Assembly: GCA_035476575.1 (NCBI GenBank)
Contig: DATILL010000100.1
Location: forward strand, 24,646-88,645
Reading direction: 5' to 3'
Origin: DATILL01 sp035476575
GTDB lineage: Bacteria > Actinomycetota > Actinomycetes > Mycobacteriales > JACQDL01
DNA length: 64,000 bases
The notes under the pieces: generated by a model
The model's input: only the letters and a program-made list of their open reading frames with translations
Databases searched by the model: none
Told to the model about the DNA's origin: nothing
Shown: piece by piece, positions 17,415 to 25,820 of the stretch
Layout of the letters: each line of letters starts with the position of its first letter
Numbering within the stretch: the stretch's first letter is position 1
Made by a program: the position numbers and the translations under genes

Positions 17415-18224
17415 TCAGTACAGGCCGAGCCCGCCGCAGACGTTCAGCGCCTGTCCGGTGATCGCCTCGGCGGCGGGCACCGCGAGGAACCCGACCAGCC
17501 TGGCCACCTCGTCCGGCCGCACGTGCCGGCCCAGTGGGAACCGCGCGTTCTGCCGCGCCAGCACCTCGTCGGGGGTGATGCCCCAGGCCTGGCCGTAGCG
17601 CTGCCGGGAGCCCAGCGACAGGTCAGTCTCCACGAACCCGGGGCACACCGCGTTCACCGTGATCCCCTGCGGGGCCAGCTCGATGGCCATCGACTTGGTC
17701 AGCCCGACCACGCCGTGCTTGCTCGCGGTGTAGGCCACCGCGAGCTGGACGCCCTGCTTGCCGCCGGTCGAGGCGATGTTGATCACACGGCCCCAACCGC
17801 GCTCGCGCGCCCCGGAGCGCAGCAGCCAGGTGCGGGTCATCCGGAACACGCCGTTGAGGTTGATGTCGATCAGCCGCTCCCACTCCGCGTACGGCAGCTC
17901 ATGGGTACGCCCGCCGCCGCCGACGCCCGCGTTGTTGAGCAGCACGTCGATCCGGCCGTGATCGGCCAGGACGCTGTCGAACAGCGCGTCGATGCTCGCC
18001 TGGTCGCGGACGTCGGCCACCTGGCCGCTCACCCGGGCCAGGCCCGCGTCCTTGAGCGTGCGCAGGCCGCCGTCCACCGACTCCATGCTGGTGCCGGTGA
18101 TCACCACGTCGGCGCCCAGCCGGGCGAGGGCGGTGGCACTGGCCAGCCCGATCCCGCGGGTGCCGCCGGTGACCAGTGCGACCTTGCCGGCCAGCGCCGG
18201 GCCGTCGGTCGGGTGCGCGGTCAT
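17415..18224 (-). CDS. ActIII-like polyketide ketoreductase (SDR)
   Basis: A 269-residue short-chain dehydrogenase. It has the NADPH motif TGGTRGIG, NNAG, the catalytic Ser in NIASTGGKQGV, YTASK, and a C-terminus (FPLGRHVRPDEVA ... ALNVCGGLGLY) almost the same as the C9 ketoreductases of actinorhodin-type clusters. It presumably reduces one carbonyl of the ACP-bound poly-beta-ketone. ATG overlaps the stop of the aromatase-encoding gene by 4 bp. Specificity is inferred from resemblance to ActIII. Confidence 0.9.
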   Translation of the reverse strand: MTAHPTDGPALAGKVALVTGGTRGIGLASATALARLGADVVITGTSMESVDGGLRTLKDAGLARVSGQVADVRDQASIDALFDSVLADHGRIDVLLNNAGVGGGGRTHELPYAEWERLIDINLNGVFRMTRTWLLRSGARERGWGRVINIASTGGKQGVQLAVAYTASKHGVVGLTKSMAIELAPQGITVNAVCPGFVETDLSLGSRQRYGQAWGITPDEVLARQNARFPLGRHVRPDEVARLVGFLAVPAAEAITGQALNVCGGLGLY

Positions 18225-18706
18225 CGGGGGTCCTCGGTCCGGCTGAAGTACTCCGCCAGCCCCTGCAGGTCGCGGGTGGCGTTGGACCGGGTCGCGTCGT
18301 CGAAGAAGCACAGCGCGTCGGTGGTGGTGGTCGCGTACCGGTGGGTGAGCACCGCGCGGGTTGTCCCGCCGCGGGCGGAGAACTCCCACCGGCCGGACAT
18401 CCGGACCAGCGGCGCGACCGGGCCGACCCGAGAGAAGTCGATCGTCCACGCGGTCCGGTCGATGCTGCGGCGCGAACGCCAGGTGTGTCGCTGGTTGTTG
18501 GCCTCCGCGGTGATCTGCACGAGGTCGCCGTCCGGCGTCTGCTCGACGAACTCGGCGGAGGTCACCGCCGGCATGTAGTCCGCCCAGCGGCCGACGTCCC
18601 GGGTCATCTCGAACACCTCGGCCACCGGGCCGGGGATCACCAGCTCGTGCCGGGCTACGTTGGCGAGGTCGCCAACCGTGGTGATCTCGCTGCGGACGGT
18701 GCTCAT
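18221..18706 (-). CDS. Possible separately initiated aromatase/cyclase (internal start)
   Basis: This nested frame starts MSTVRSEITTVGDLAN at an ATG with an excellent ribosome site (AAGGAG, 6 nt). It gives a 161-residue SRPBCC protein, the usual size of a single-domain polyketide aromatase/cyclase. It shares frame and stop with the longer reading above. The strong internal signal argues that at least part of the protein is made unfused. Confidence 0.55.
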   Translation of the reverse strand: MSTVRSEITTVGDLANVARHELVIPGPVAEVFEMTRDVGRWADYMPAVTSAEFVEQTPDGDLVQITAEANNQRHTWRSRRSIDRTAWTIDFSRVGPVAPLVRMSGRWEFSARGGTTRAVLTHRYATTTTDALCFFDDATRSNATRDLQGLAEYFSRTEDPR

Positions 18707-19549
18707 GGGCTCTCCTTCTGGGTGCGAGCGGTCGACATCGACCTGGTAGCCGCCGCCCAGCGGGACGGCGACGTGAGCTGTGTGGCGCAGTGCGGTGAAC
18801 AGCCGGCTGGCGATGGACAGGGTCGGCACCCAGCACGGGTCCGGCAAAGCCGGGCCGGCGAGATCGCGGCCGGCATGGCACAGGTTGCGCAGCCGCGACG
18901 AGCCCGTGCCGGTCGAGCGGCGCAGCGCGAACATGACCGCGCCCTCGGCCGGGCCGCTCGACGGCAACGGGCCGTCGGCTGGCCAGTCCCGCAGCACGAA
19001 CCCGTTCACCAGGGACTCGGCCGCCCCGACCACGGCCAGGTCGATGGCATCGCGTTCGAGCGCGTCACGGGCCAGCCACAGGGCCTCCGCGAAACCGGAC
19101 TCGCGTCCGGTGGTCGTCTTGGCGCAACCGTGCAGGCCCAGCGCGATTGTGACCTCGCCCTGCGCCGCGGCCGGGAACCAGGCGGTGGCCTGGTAGGCGT
19201 GCATCGCCGGCAGTCCCTCGCGTACCAGCAGGCCCAGCTCCGGCTCGCCGTAAGACCAGCCCGCCTTGGTGTTGGCGATGAACAGGCCAATCCGATCCGG
19301 TGCCGGCCGGGCCGGCTCGGGCACCGCGGCCAGCGCGGCCGAGACGGCGAGGTAGGCCAGCGCGGAGAACCGGTCGATCCGGTGCCGCAGGTGCGGTGGC
19401 AGGTCGGGATCCAGCCGCGGGTCGGTGCCGAACGCCGGCAGGTCGAGCCGGCGGCCGGGTGAGCCGGCGCTGACCTGCGCGGTCTCGTCCGTGGCGGGCA
19501 GCCGGGCTGCCATGGCGATGACGTCGAGGTCGGTCAGCGCGGCTCTCAC
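18221..19549 (-). CDS. Cys-less ketosynthase-like domain read in frame into an aromatase/cyclase
   Basis: GTG at 19547-19549 overlaps the ketosynthase stop (GTGA), and no stop occurs before 18221, giving 442 residues. Residues 1-280 resemble the N-terminal half of a ketosynthase or chain-length factor. At the nucleophile position (TTGRESGFAEAL) R149 replaces Cys. The C-terminal catalytic-His half is absent. Residues 282-442 are a monodomain SRPBCC aromatase (NNQRHTWRSRRSIDRTAWTIDF). An AAGGAG lies 6 nt before the internal ATG at 18706, so the aromatase may also be made separately. It could be a true fusion, or two genes whose stop was lost. Confidence 0.75.
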   Translation of the reverse strand: MRAALTDLDVIAMAARLPATDETAQVSAGSPGRRLDLPAFGTDPRLDPDLPPHLRHRIDRFSALAYLAVSAALAAVPEPARPAPDRIGLFIANTKAGWSYGEPELGLLVREGLPAMHAYQATAWFPAAAQGEVTIALGLHGCAKTTTGRESGFAEALWLARDALERDAIDLAVVGAAESLVNGFVLRDWPADGPLPSSGPAEGAVMFALRRSTGTGSSRLRNLCHAGRDLAGPALPDPCWVPTLSIASRLFTALRHTAHVAVPLGGGYQVDVDRSHPEGEPMSTVRSEITTVGDLANVARHELVIPGPVAEVFEMTRDVGRWADYMPAVTSAEFVEQTPDGDLVQITAEANNQRHTWRSRRSIDRTAWTIDFSRVGPVAPLVRMSGRWEFSARGGTTRAVLTHRYATTTTDALCFFDDATRSNATRDLQGLAEYFSRTEDPR

Positions 19550-20736
19550 GCCGCCCTCCGCAGCACCGCGGCGGTGTGGATCCCGGAGAACCCGCTGCTG
19601 GTCTTCACCACGACCTCGGGCTCGGCCAGCCGCGGCTCGTCGAGGACGAGGTCGAGCGGCAGGTCCAGCGTCTCGGCCGTGGTGTTCGCGGCCGGTGGGA
19701 GCAGGCCGCTGGGCAGGTACCGGCTCAGCCCGGCGATCTCCAGCAGGTTCGACGCGCCGAGCGCGTGCCCGTTCACGCCCTTCTGCGCGATCACCGGCAG
19801 CCGGCCGGCCCGGGCGCCGAACACGTCGTGGTACGCGGCGCTCTCGCTGGCGTCGTTGAGCCGGGTCGAGGTGCCGTGCGCGTCTAGGGCGTCGACCGCG
19901 CCGGCGGCTAGCTCCGCGTCGGCCAGCGCCTGCCGGATGGACGCTGTGATGTCCTCGCCCGTGGTCCGGATCCTGGTCATGTGGTAACCGCTGGAGACCG
20001 ACGCCCAGCCGAGCATCTCGACCAGCGGCCGGCAACCGCGGGCGAGCGCCGCCGAGCGGTCCTCCAGCACCACCGCGGCCGCACCCTCGCCGAGCACGAA
20101 CCCGTCGCGTTCCCGGGAGAACGGGCACGACGCCCGGTGCGGCTCGACGTCGCGGTCGGACAGCGCGCCGATCTTCTGGAACGCGGCCACCACGATCGGG
20201 CACATCGTCGCCTCGGCGGAGACCACCAGCGTCCGGCTGGCCCGCCCGCTGGCGATCGCGTCGAACCCGGCGCCGAGCGCGTCCAGGCCGGCGGTGCACC
20301 CGGTGGAGATGCTCAGCGCCCACCCGTCGGGGCCGACGCCGTACCGGGTCCGCGCCCAGTCGGTGATCAGGTCGAAGCCGAACGAACCGGGTGGCAACGC
20401 GGCTCCGGACCGGTACGCCTCCTCGAGCTCGACCGAGGCACCGATGGCCGTTGAGGTGAGCAGCAGTGTCTCGGCCCGTTCCCGCTCGTCCAGCCCGGAC
20501 TCGGCCAGCGCCTCGGCGATGGCCAGGTCGGCGAACGCCACGTGCCGGGGCATGTTCGGCACCGCCGGGACGCACTGGACGGGGACGCCGACGGCCCGGT
20601 CGAACGGGTTGAACCACGGCTCGGTCAGCTCCTGGGCCAATGAACGGCCGGCCAGCAAGCCGGCCAGGTGCGCCTTGGAGTCGGCGCCCGCGGGCGACAC
20701 GGCGCCCACCCCGGTGATCGCTACCCGGGGTCGCAT
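19546..20736 (-). CDS. Beta-ketoacyl synthase (catalytic, KS-alpha-like)
   Basis: A 396-residue thiolase-fold condensing enzyme with an intact triad: Cys147 in STGCTAG, His287 in DAHGTST, and His324 in KGVNGHALGAS, together with Lys319. The central GEGAAAVVLE and the SSGYHMT segment recall type II polyketide KS-alpha subunits, but the N-terminal third is divergent. It is translationally coupled to the following Cys-less partner, suggesting a heterodimer. It would carry out the decarboxylative condensations with malonyl-ACP. No acyltransferase is present, which is normal for type II systems that borrow the fatty-acid FabD. Confidence 0.88.
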   Translation of the reverse strand: MRPRVAITGVGAVSPAGADSKAHLAGLLAGRSLAQELTEPWFNPFDRAVGVPVQCVPAVPNMPRHVAFADLAIAEALAESGLDERERAETLLLTSTAIGASVELEEAYRSGAALPPGSFGFDLITDWARTRYGVGPDGWALSISTGCTAGLDALGAGFDAIASGRASRTLVVSAEATMCPIVVAAFQKIGALSDRDVEPHRASCPFSRERDGFVLGEGAAAVVLEDRSAALARGCRPLVEMLGWASVSSGYHMTRIRTTGEDITASIRQALADAELAAGAVDALDAHGTSTRLNDASESAAYHDVFGARAGRLPVIAQKGVNGHALGASNLLEIAGLSRYLPSGLLPPAANTTAETLDLPLDLVLDEPRLAEPEVVVKTSSGFSGIHTAAVLRRAA

Positions 20737-20771
20737 GCCGTACCCGGGACATCGATGTTGATGTGCATCAT
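20721..20771 (-). CDS. Possible 16-residue leader peptide overlapping the KS start
   Basis: ATGATG at 20766-20771 is preceded by GAGGAGACTACCTC, a better ribosome site than that of the ketosynthase itself. The frame encodes MMHINIDVPGTACDPG and stops 13 nt inside the ketosynthase gene. It could deliver ribosomes to the weak KS start by coupling, or be the remnant of a larger gene. No function is claimed for the peptide. Confidence 0.35.
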   Translation of the reverse strand: MMHINIDVPGTACDPG

Positions 20772-21100
20772 GAGGTAGTCTCCTCGTGCCGGTAAATATT
20801 GTGGGAGTCGCCGAGCTACCGTAACTCGGGCTGGCTGGCAAAAGCGATGGAGCAGGCCACAACATTGCCGGCCGGAATTTGGCGTTACTTCGGTCGGTGA
20901 CCCGGTCTTGTACGCGGTCACAACGATGTACCCGAATATTTGTGGCGGCCGGCACCGGGTCGCGGACACCTTAGTTCCGACCATTGACAGGTGGTTCGGG
21001 TCATGGTCCTATCTGACTGGGAAATTCATTTTTGATTTCGTCCCAGACAATTCTTGCGAGCGGTTAGCCGCATCCCGCCCACTGCCTCTGGAGTTGAGCG
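20772..21100. promoter_or_regulatory. Divergent control region of the polyketide cluster
   Basis: This 329-bp gene-free region separates the two arms of the cluster and is more AT-rich than its surroundings. TTGACA (20984-20989), a 17-bp gap and TCCTAT (21007-21012) form a plausible promoter toward the carboxylase genes. TAAATATTGTGG (near 20787) and GAATATTTGTGG (near 20934) are similar boxes about 147 bp apart and could be sites for one of the regulators. I see no clear opposing promoter. Confidence 0.5.
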
Positions 21101-22846
21101 ATGTCCACCATCCACGACCAGCGGCCACGGCGCGTCGAGGACGCGGGTTGGCTCCAGTGCCCCGCCTGCCGCGACCTGCTGTACGCGAAGAGATGGCTGC
21201 GCCACGGTGGCGTCTGCCCCGAGTGCGGCGCGCACGGCCGGCTCACGGTGCGCGAGCGGATCGCGCAACTTCTCGACGCCAGCTCGTTCCGGGAGCTGGT
21301 GGTCGACCTCCCGGCCGGTGACCCGCTCGGGTTCGTCGACAGCCGCCCGTACCCGGACCGGCTGCGCGCCGCCCAGGTGGCGACCGGCGAGACCGAGGCG
21401 GTCGTCTGCGGCGAGGGCACCGTGGACGGTCATGAGCTGGTTCTCGCGGTGATGGACTTCCGGTTCCTGGGCGGCAGCCTGGGCACCGGAACGGGCGAGC
21501 TGCTCGTGCTGGCCGCTGAGCTCGCGCTCCGCCGCCGGCTGCCGCTGCTGCTGGTGACCGCGTCCGGCGGCGCCCGCATGCAGGAGGGTTCGCTGTCGCT
21601 GCTGCAGATGGCGAAGATCAGCCAGGCCGTCGCCCAGGTACACGAGGCCGGCCTGCTGTTCGTCACCCTGGTCACCGACCCGACCTACGGCGGGGTGGCC
21701 GCGTCGTTCGCCACCCAGGCTGACGTGATCATCGCGGAGCCGGGTGCCCGGATGGGCTTCGCCGGGCCGCGGGTGATCCGGGACATCCTCCGGACCGAGC
21801 TGCCCGCGGGTTTCCAGACCGCGGAGTTCCTGCTGGCGCATGGCGCGGTGGACCTGGTCGCCGAGCGCGGCCAACTGCGGGCGGTGCTCGCCGGGCTGTG
21901 CCGCGCGGCGGCCGGCGGCGCCGGCCAGGCGCGCCCGGGGTGGGCTGCTGGCGCCGACCCGGCCGACCGGGTCATCACCGACGCCGACCGGCTGCCTGAG
22001 CGCGAGGCATGGGAGGTCGTCACGCTGGCCCGGCACGCCCAGCGGCCGACCGGCCGGGAGTACATCAACCTGCTGGCGGAGTCGTTCCTGGAGCTGCACG
22101 GCGACCGGCTGCGGGCCGACTCGCCCAGCGTCATCGGCGGGATCGCCGAGCTCGACGGCGTTCCGCTGATGGTGGTCGCGACCCAGAAGGGCCACTCGAC
22201 CCGCGACCTGGTGGCGACGAACTTCGGGATGGCCGGCCCGGAGGGCTACCGCAAGGCGTTGCGGCTGTTCCGGCTGGCCGAGAAGCTCGGGCTGCCGGTG
22301 GTCACCCTGGTCGACACCCCGGGCGCGTTCCCCGGCATCGACGCCGAGGAGAACGGGCAGTCGGCGGCGATCGCCGCGACCATCCTCGCGCTGACCGGGC
22401 TCACCGTGCCGGTGGTGGCGGTCATCACCGGCGAGGGCGGCAGCGGAGGCGCGCTCGCGCTGGCCGTTGCCGACCGGGTGCTGATGTTCGAGAACAGCGT
22501 GTACTCGGTGATCTCACCCGAGGGCTGCGCGGCGATCCTGTGGGACGCCACGGCCGCGTCCCGGGCCGCCGCGGCGCTGCGGATCACCGCCGCGGACCTG
22601 GTCCGGCTCGGGATCGTCGACGGGGTGGTCCCCGAGCCCGGGCCGGGGGCGCACACCGACCCGGTCGCGGCCGCGAACGCGCTCGGCGCGGCCATCAGGA
22701 CCAGTCTCGCCGGGTTCGCCGGGATGCCCGCCGCCGAGCTGGTCGCCCGCCGCCGACGGCGGCTGCGCCAGGTCGGCCGGCCGCGGCGAGCCAGCCCGGC
22801 CGTCCGCGCCACCGCTGGCCCAGCCCGGACGGACGTGCGGAGGTGA
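21101..22846 (+). CDS. Acetyl-CoA carboxylase carboxyltransferase, AccD-AccA fusion
   Basis: A 581-residue protein joining beta and alpha carboxyltransferase halves. The N-terminus has a C4 zinc ribbon (CPACRDLLY ... CPECGAHG), followed by the AccD core (VVCGEGTVDGHELVLAVMDFRFLGGSLG, TASGGARMQEG). From about residue 310 is the AccA core (RPTGREYINLLAESFLELHGDR, TLVDTPGAFPGIDAEE, GEGGSGGALALAVADRV, SVISPEGCAAILW). It transfers carboxyl from biotin to acetyl-CoA to make malonyl-CoA. The first gene of the rightward operon, it overlaps the BCCP gene by GTGA. A dedicated carboxylase should feed the polyketide synthase. Confidence 0.92.
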   Translation: MSTIHDQRPRRVEDAGWLQCPACRDLLYAKRWLRHGGVCPECGAHGRLTVRERIAQLLDASSFRELVVDLPAGDPLGFVDSRPYPDRLRAAQVATGETEAVVCGEGTVDGHELVLAVMDFRFLGGSLGTGTGELLVLAAELALRRRLPLLLVTASGGARMQEGSLSLLQMAKISQAVAQVHEAGLLFVTLVTDPTYGGVAASFATQADVIIAEPGARMGFAGPRVIRDILRTELPAGFQTAEFLLAHGAVDLVAERGQLRAVLAGLCRAAAGGAGQARPGWAAGADPADRVITDADRLPEREAWEVVTLARHAQRPTGREYINLLAESFLELHGDRLRADSPSVIGGIAELDGVPLMVVATQKGHSTRDLVATNFGMAGPEGYRKALRLFRLAEKLGLPVVTLVDTPGAFPGIDAEENGQSAAIAATILALTGLTVPVVAVITGEGGSGGALALAVADRVLMFENSVYSVISPEGCAAILWDATAASRAAAALRITAADLVRLGIVDGVVPEPGPGAHTDPVAAANALGAAIRTSLAGFAGMPAAELVARRRRRLRQVGRPRRASPAVRATAGPARTDVRR

Positions 22847-23409
22847 CGCCCGCCCCGGGTGGCCGCTCGGGCGGAGCGGCCGAGCCGGAGCCGACCCGAT
22901 CCAGCGGTGACCTGCTCCGCCGGTTGAGCGGTACGGCCACCCGGTTGGCCGCCGAGGTCGGCGGGCCACTGCGCCGGGTGTCGGTGCAGGCCGAGGGCGC
23001 CGCGGTGGAGCTGGAGTGGGAGCCGGGCGCGCTGGCCCTGGCCAGCCGCCGGCCTCCGGCCGGCATCGACGGCGGGGCCAACGGCGGCGTCGAGGCCAAC
23101 GGCGACGGCGACCCGCGCCCGGACCCGGCTCGCGGTGACGACGACGCGGCCCTGGTCCGCTCGCCGATGGTCGGCACCTTCTACCACGCGCCCGCACCCG
23201 GCGAGCCGCCGTTCGTGTCGATCGGTGGCGAGGTCGGGCCCGACACCGTGGTCGGAATCATCGAGGCGATGAAGCTGATGAACCAGGTCACCGCCGACCG
23301 GATCGGGGTGGTGCGCCAGGTGCTGGTGCCCGACGGCCGCTCGGTCGAGTTCGACCAGCCGCTGTTCGCGCTCGACATGCTGCCCGACCCCGAAGGGAGG
23401 GATCGGTGA
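22843..23409 (+). CDS. Biotin carboxyl carrier protein (AccB)
   Basis: A 188-residue carrier. The C-terminal biotinyl domain has the attachment motif EAMKLMNQV and the usual VRSPMVGTFYHAPAPGEPPFV entry strand. The N-terminal half (LLRRLSGTATRLAAEVGGPLRRVSVQAEG) resembles the AccB leader, and an alanine/glycine-rich linker joins them. GTG overlaps the accDA stop and its own stop overlaps the accC start, so the three subunits are translationally coupled. Confidence 0.92.
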   Translation: MTPAPGGRSGGAAEPEPTRSSGDLLRRLSGTATRLAAEVGGPLRRVSVQAEGAAVELEWEPGALALASRRPPAGIDGGANGGVEANGDGDPRPDPARGDDDAALVRSPMVGTFYHAPAPGEPPFVSIGGEVGPDTVVGIIEAMKLMNQVTADRIGVVRQVLVPDGRSVEFDQPLFALDMLPDPEGRDR

Positions 23410-25040
23410 TGTTCACCAAGATCCTGATCGCCAACCGCGGGGAGATCGCGGTCCGGGTCGCCCGGACCTGCCGTGAGCTCGGCATCGCGACGGTGGCCGT
23501 GTACTCCACCGCCGACCGCGCCTCCAGCGTGGTCCGCATGGCCGACGAGTCCGTTCACATCGGGCCGGCCGCGGCCAAGCGCAGCTACCTGTCGATGCCC
23601 GCGGTGATCGAGGCGGCGCGCACCACCGGGGCGCAGGCCATCCACCCCGGCTACGGCTTCCTGTCGGAGAACCCGGACTTCGCGGAGGTCTGTGCCGACA
23701 ACGACCTGGTGTTCATCGGGCCACGCCCGGAGGTGATGCGGACTCTCGGCGACAAGGCGCTGACCCGCGCCGCGATGCTGGCCGCCGGCCTGCCGCTGCT
23801 GCCCGGCACGGTCGCCGCGGTGGCCACCGCGGCCGACGCGTACGCCGCGGCCGAGCAGGTCGGGTACCCGGTGATCCTCAAGGCGGTCGCCGGTGGCGGC
23901 GGCCGGGGGATGACCGTCGTCCGGCACGGCCGGGACCTCGTGGCCGCGTTCCAGCAGACCCGGGCGGCGGCCGCGACCGCGTTCGGCGACGGGCGGGTGT
24001 ACCTCGAGCGGTACCTGCCAGACGCGCGGCATGTCGAGGTCCAGGTGCTCTGCGACCAGCATGGCAACGGGGTCTACCTCGGCGACCGGGACTGCTCCAC
24101 CCAGCGGCGGCACCAGAAGTTGATCGAGGAGGCGCCCGCGCCCAACCTCTCCGATCGCACGAGGGCGGCGATGGGCGCGGCGTCGGTCCAGGGCGCGCTG
24201 CACGTGGGGTTCAGCGGGGCCGGGACGATGGAGTTCCTGCTCGACGGCGCGGGCGAGTTCTACCTGATGGAGATGAACGCCCGGCTGCAGGTGGAGCACC
24301 CGGTCACCGAGATGATCACCGGTCTCGACCTGGTCGAGCAGCAGATCCTGGTGGCGGCAGGGGAGCCGCTGCGGTTCGGCCAGCCGGACGTGACACTGCG
24401 CGGCGCGGCGATCGAGTGCCGGATCAACGCCGAGGACCCCGAGCACGGCTTCCGGCCGACCCCCGGCACCCTGGACCGGTTCGTGCTGCCGGGCGGCCCG
24501 TTCACCCGGGTCGACACGCACGCCTTCCCCGGCTACCCGATCCCACCGGACTACGACAGCCTGCTGGCCAAGGTCGTGGTCTGGGCGCCGGACCGGGCCG
24601 GTGCGGTGGCCAGGGCCCGCCGCGCGCTGTGCGAGCTCGTCGTGGCCGGGCCGCAGGTGCGGACCACCGCGGGCTTCGCCGCCGAGATTGTCGATCACCC
24701 CTTGTTCCGGGCTGCCCAGCACACCACCGACCTGGTCGAGCGCGTCTTCAGCGCCCGCCAGGCAGACCGAACCAAGGAGACCCAGATGAAGAGCACTACC
24801 AACCCTGCACTGGACACCGGCTCGCTGCGCGACATCCTGGTCAGCGAGGTCGGCATCGACGGCACCCGGCTGGCCGAGCAGCCGCAGTCGCCCCTGGCGG
24901 ATCTTGGGCTCGACTCGATGGCCCAGGTCGAGCTGGGCGTGATCCTGCAGAACCGGCACGGCGTCGGCGACCTGCCGCACGACGCCAGCACGATGTCGTT
25001 CGGCGAGCTGTCGAGCCATCTCTGCGGGCTGGCGGCCTGA
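23406..25040 (+). CDS. Biotin carboxylase (AccC) read in frame into an acyl carrier protein
   Basis: A 544-residue reading. Residues 1-455 are a full biotin carboxylase: KILIANRGEIAVRVAR, HPGYGFLSEN, the ATP-grasp glycine loop GGGGRGM, EMNARLQVEHPVTE and the C-terminal DYDSLLAKV. There is no stop after the carboxylase, and the frame runs through RTKETQ into an acyl carrier protein (Met461 to the end) with the phosphopantetheine Ser504 in LGLDSMAQVELG. GTG at 23406 overlaps the previous stop; ATG at 23409 is an alternative start. A carboxylase-ACP fusion is unusual; AAGGAG before the internal ATG allows separate ACP synthesis. Confidence 0.85.
   Translation: MMFTKILIANRGEIAVRVARTCRELGIATVAVYSTADRASSVVRMADESVHIGPAAAKRSYLSMPAVIEAARTTGAQAIHPGYGFLSENPDFAEVCADNDLVFIGPRPEVMRTLGDKALTRAAMLAAGLPLLPGTVAAVATAADAYAAAEQVGYPVILKAVAGGGGRGMTVVRHGRDLVAAFQQTRAAAATAFGDGRVYLERYLPDARHVEVQVLCDQHGNGVYLGDRDCSTQRRHQKLIEEAPAPNLSDRTRAAMGAASVQGALHVGFSGAGTMEFLLDGAGEFYLMEMNARLQVEHPVTEMITGLDLVEQQILVAAGEPLRFGQPDVTLRGAAIECRINAEDPEHGFRPTPGTLDRFVLPGGPFTRVDTHAFPGYPIPPDYDSLLAKVVVWAPDRAGAVARARRALCELVVAGPQVRTTAGFAAEIVDHPLFRAAQHTTDLVERVFSARQADRTKETQMKSTTNPALDTGSLRDILVSEVGIDGTRLAEQPQSPLADLGLDSMAQVELGVILQNRHGVGDLPHDASTMSFGELSSHLCGLAA
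24786..25040 (+). CDS. Acyl carrier protein (probable internal start)
   Basis: ATG at 24786 has AAGGAG 6 nt upstream and gives an 84-residue ACP of normal length, with Ser44 in LGLDSMAQVELG as the phosphopantetheine site. It shares frame and stop with the carboxylase reading. Type II synthases need a free ACP in excess, so I think separate initiation is at least as likely as the fused form. It carries the growing polyketide. Confidence 0.75.
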   Translation: MKSTTNPALDTGSLRDILVSEVGIDGTRLAEQPQSPLADLGLDSMAQVELGVILQNRHGVGDLPHDASTMSFGELSSHLCGLAA

Positions 25041-25042
25041 CC

Positions 25043-25819
25043 ATGACATTCGACGGGAAGGTCGCAATCGTCACCGGAGCAAGCGAAGGTATCGGGTTCG
25101 CGGTCGCCACGGCCCTGGTCGCTGGCGGTGCCCGGGTCGTCATGACCGCACGCCGGGAGAGCGTGCTGGCCGCCGCCGCCGAACGGCTCGGCCCGTTGGC
25201 GTCCTGGGTCGTCGGCGACGCGGCGGACCCGGACACGGCACAGCGGGCCGTCGACCGTGCGGTCGCCGCCCACGGCGGTGTGGATCTCCTGGTGTGCAAC
25301 GCGGCGGCGTTGATTCCCGGCGGGATCGCCCGGCAGCCGATGGCCGAGGTGGACCGGATCCTCGCGGTCAACCTGCGCGGCACGATCGCGCTGATGAACG
25401 CGGCCGTCCCGGAGCTGGCCCGGCGGGACGGCGCCGCGGCCGTCGTCATCTCCTCCTCGATGGGCCGCAAGCCGGCCGCCGGGCTCGGGATCTACGGCGC
25501 CACCAAGGCCGCGCTGCACTACCTGGTGCCGACCTGGGCCACCGAGCTGGCGCCGCTGGACATCCGGGTCAACTGCGTGTGCGCCGGCATCACCGACACA
25601 CCCGGCCTGCGGGCCGGCGCCGAGCTCATCCCGGGTCTGGAGAAGATCATGATTGGTACCAACCTGGTGAAGCGGATCGCTACCGCGGCGGAGATCGCCC
25701 GACCAGTGCTCACCCTGCTGGACAGCACCGTCAGCGGTTACGTGACCGGCTCGATCTGGGACATCGACGGCGGCTACCAGCTCGACAGCGCCGGCTCCGA
25801 CTCACGCGACGCCGCCTGA
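25043..25819 (+). CDS. Short-chain dehydrogenase/reductase
   Basis: A 258-residue SDR with TGASEGIG, NAA, the catalytic Ser in VISSSMGRKPAAG, YGATK, and a C-terminal YVTGSIWDIDGGYQ. It differs from the ActIII-like enzyme in the cluster and is closer to generic 3-oxoacyl-reductase or alcohol dehydrogenase SDRs. It starts 2 nt after the ACP stop and is followed directly by the FAD oxidoreductase gene. A tailoring reduction or oxidation of the polyketide is likely. Confidence 0.88.
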   Translation: MTFDGKVAIVTGASEGIGFAVATALVAGGARVVMTARRESVLAAAAERLGPLASWVVGDAADPDTAQRAVDRAVAAHGGVDLLVCNAAALIPGGIARQPMAEVDRILAVNLRGTIALMNAAVPELARRDGAAAVVISSSMGRKPAAGLGIYGATKAALHYLVPTWATELAPLDIRVNCVCAGITDTPGLRAGAELIPGLEKIMIGTNLVKRIATAAEIARPVLTLLDSTVSGYVTGSIWDIDGGYQLDSAGSDSRDAA

Positions 25820-25820
25820 C

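Noticed and set aside
18221..19549. Polyketide gene junction as a plain frameshift or sequencing artefact
   Set aside because: The frame is open with normal codon use on both sides and the same stop-less pattern recurs at accC-acp; I therefore kept it as a finding, with resequencing as the test.
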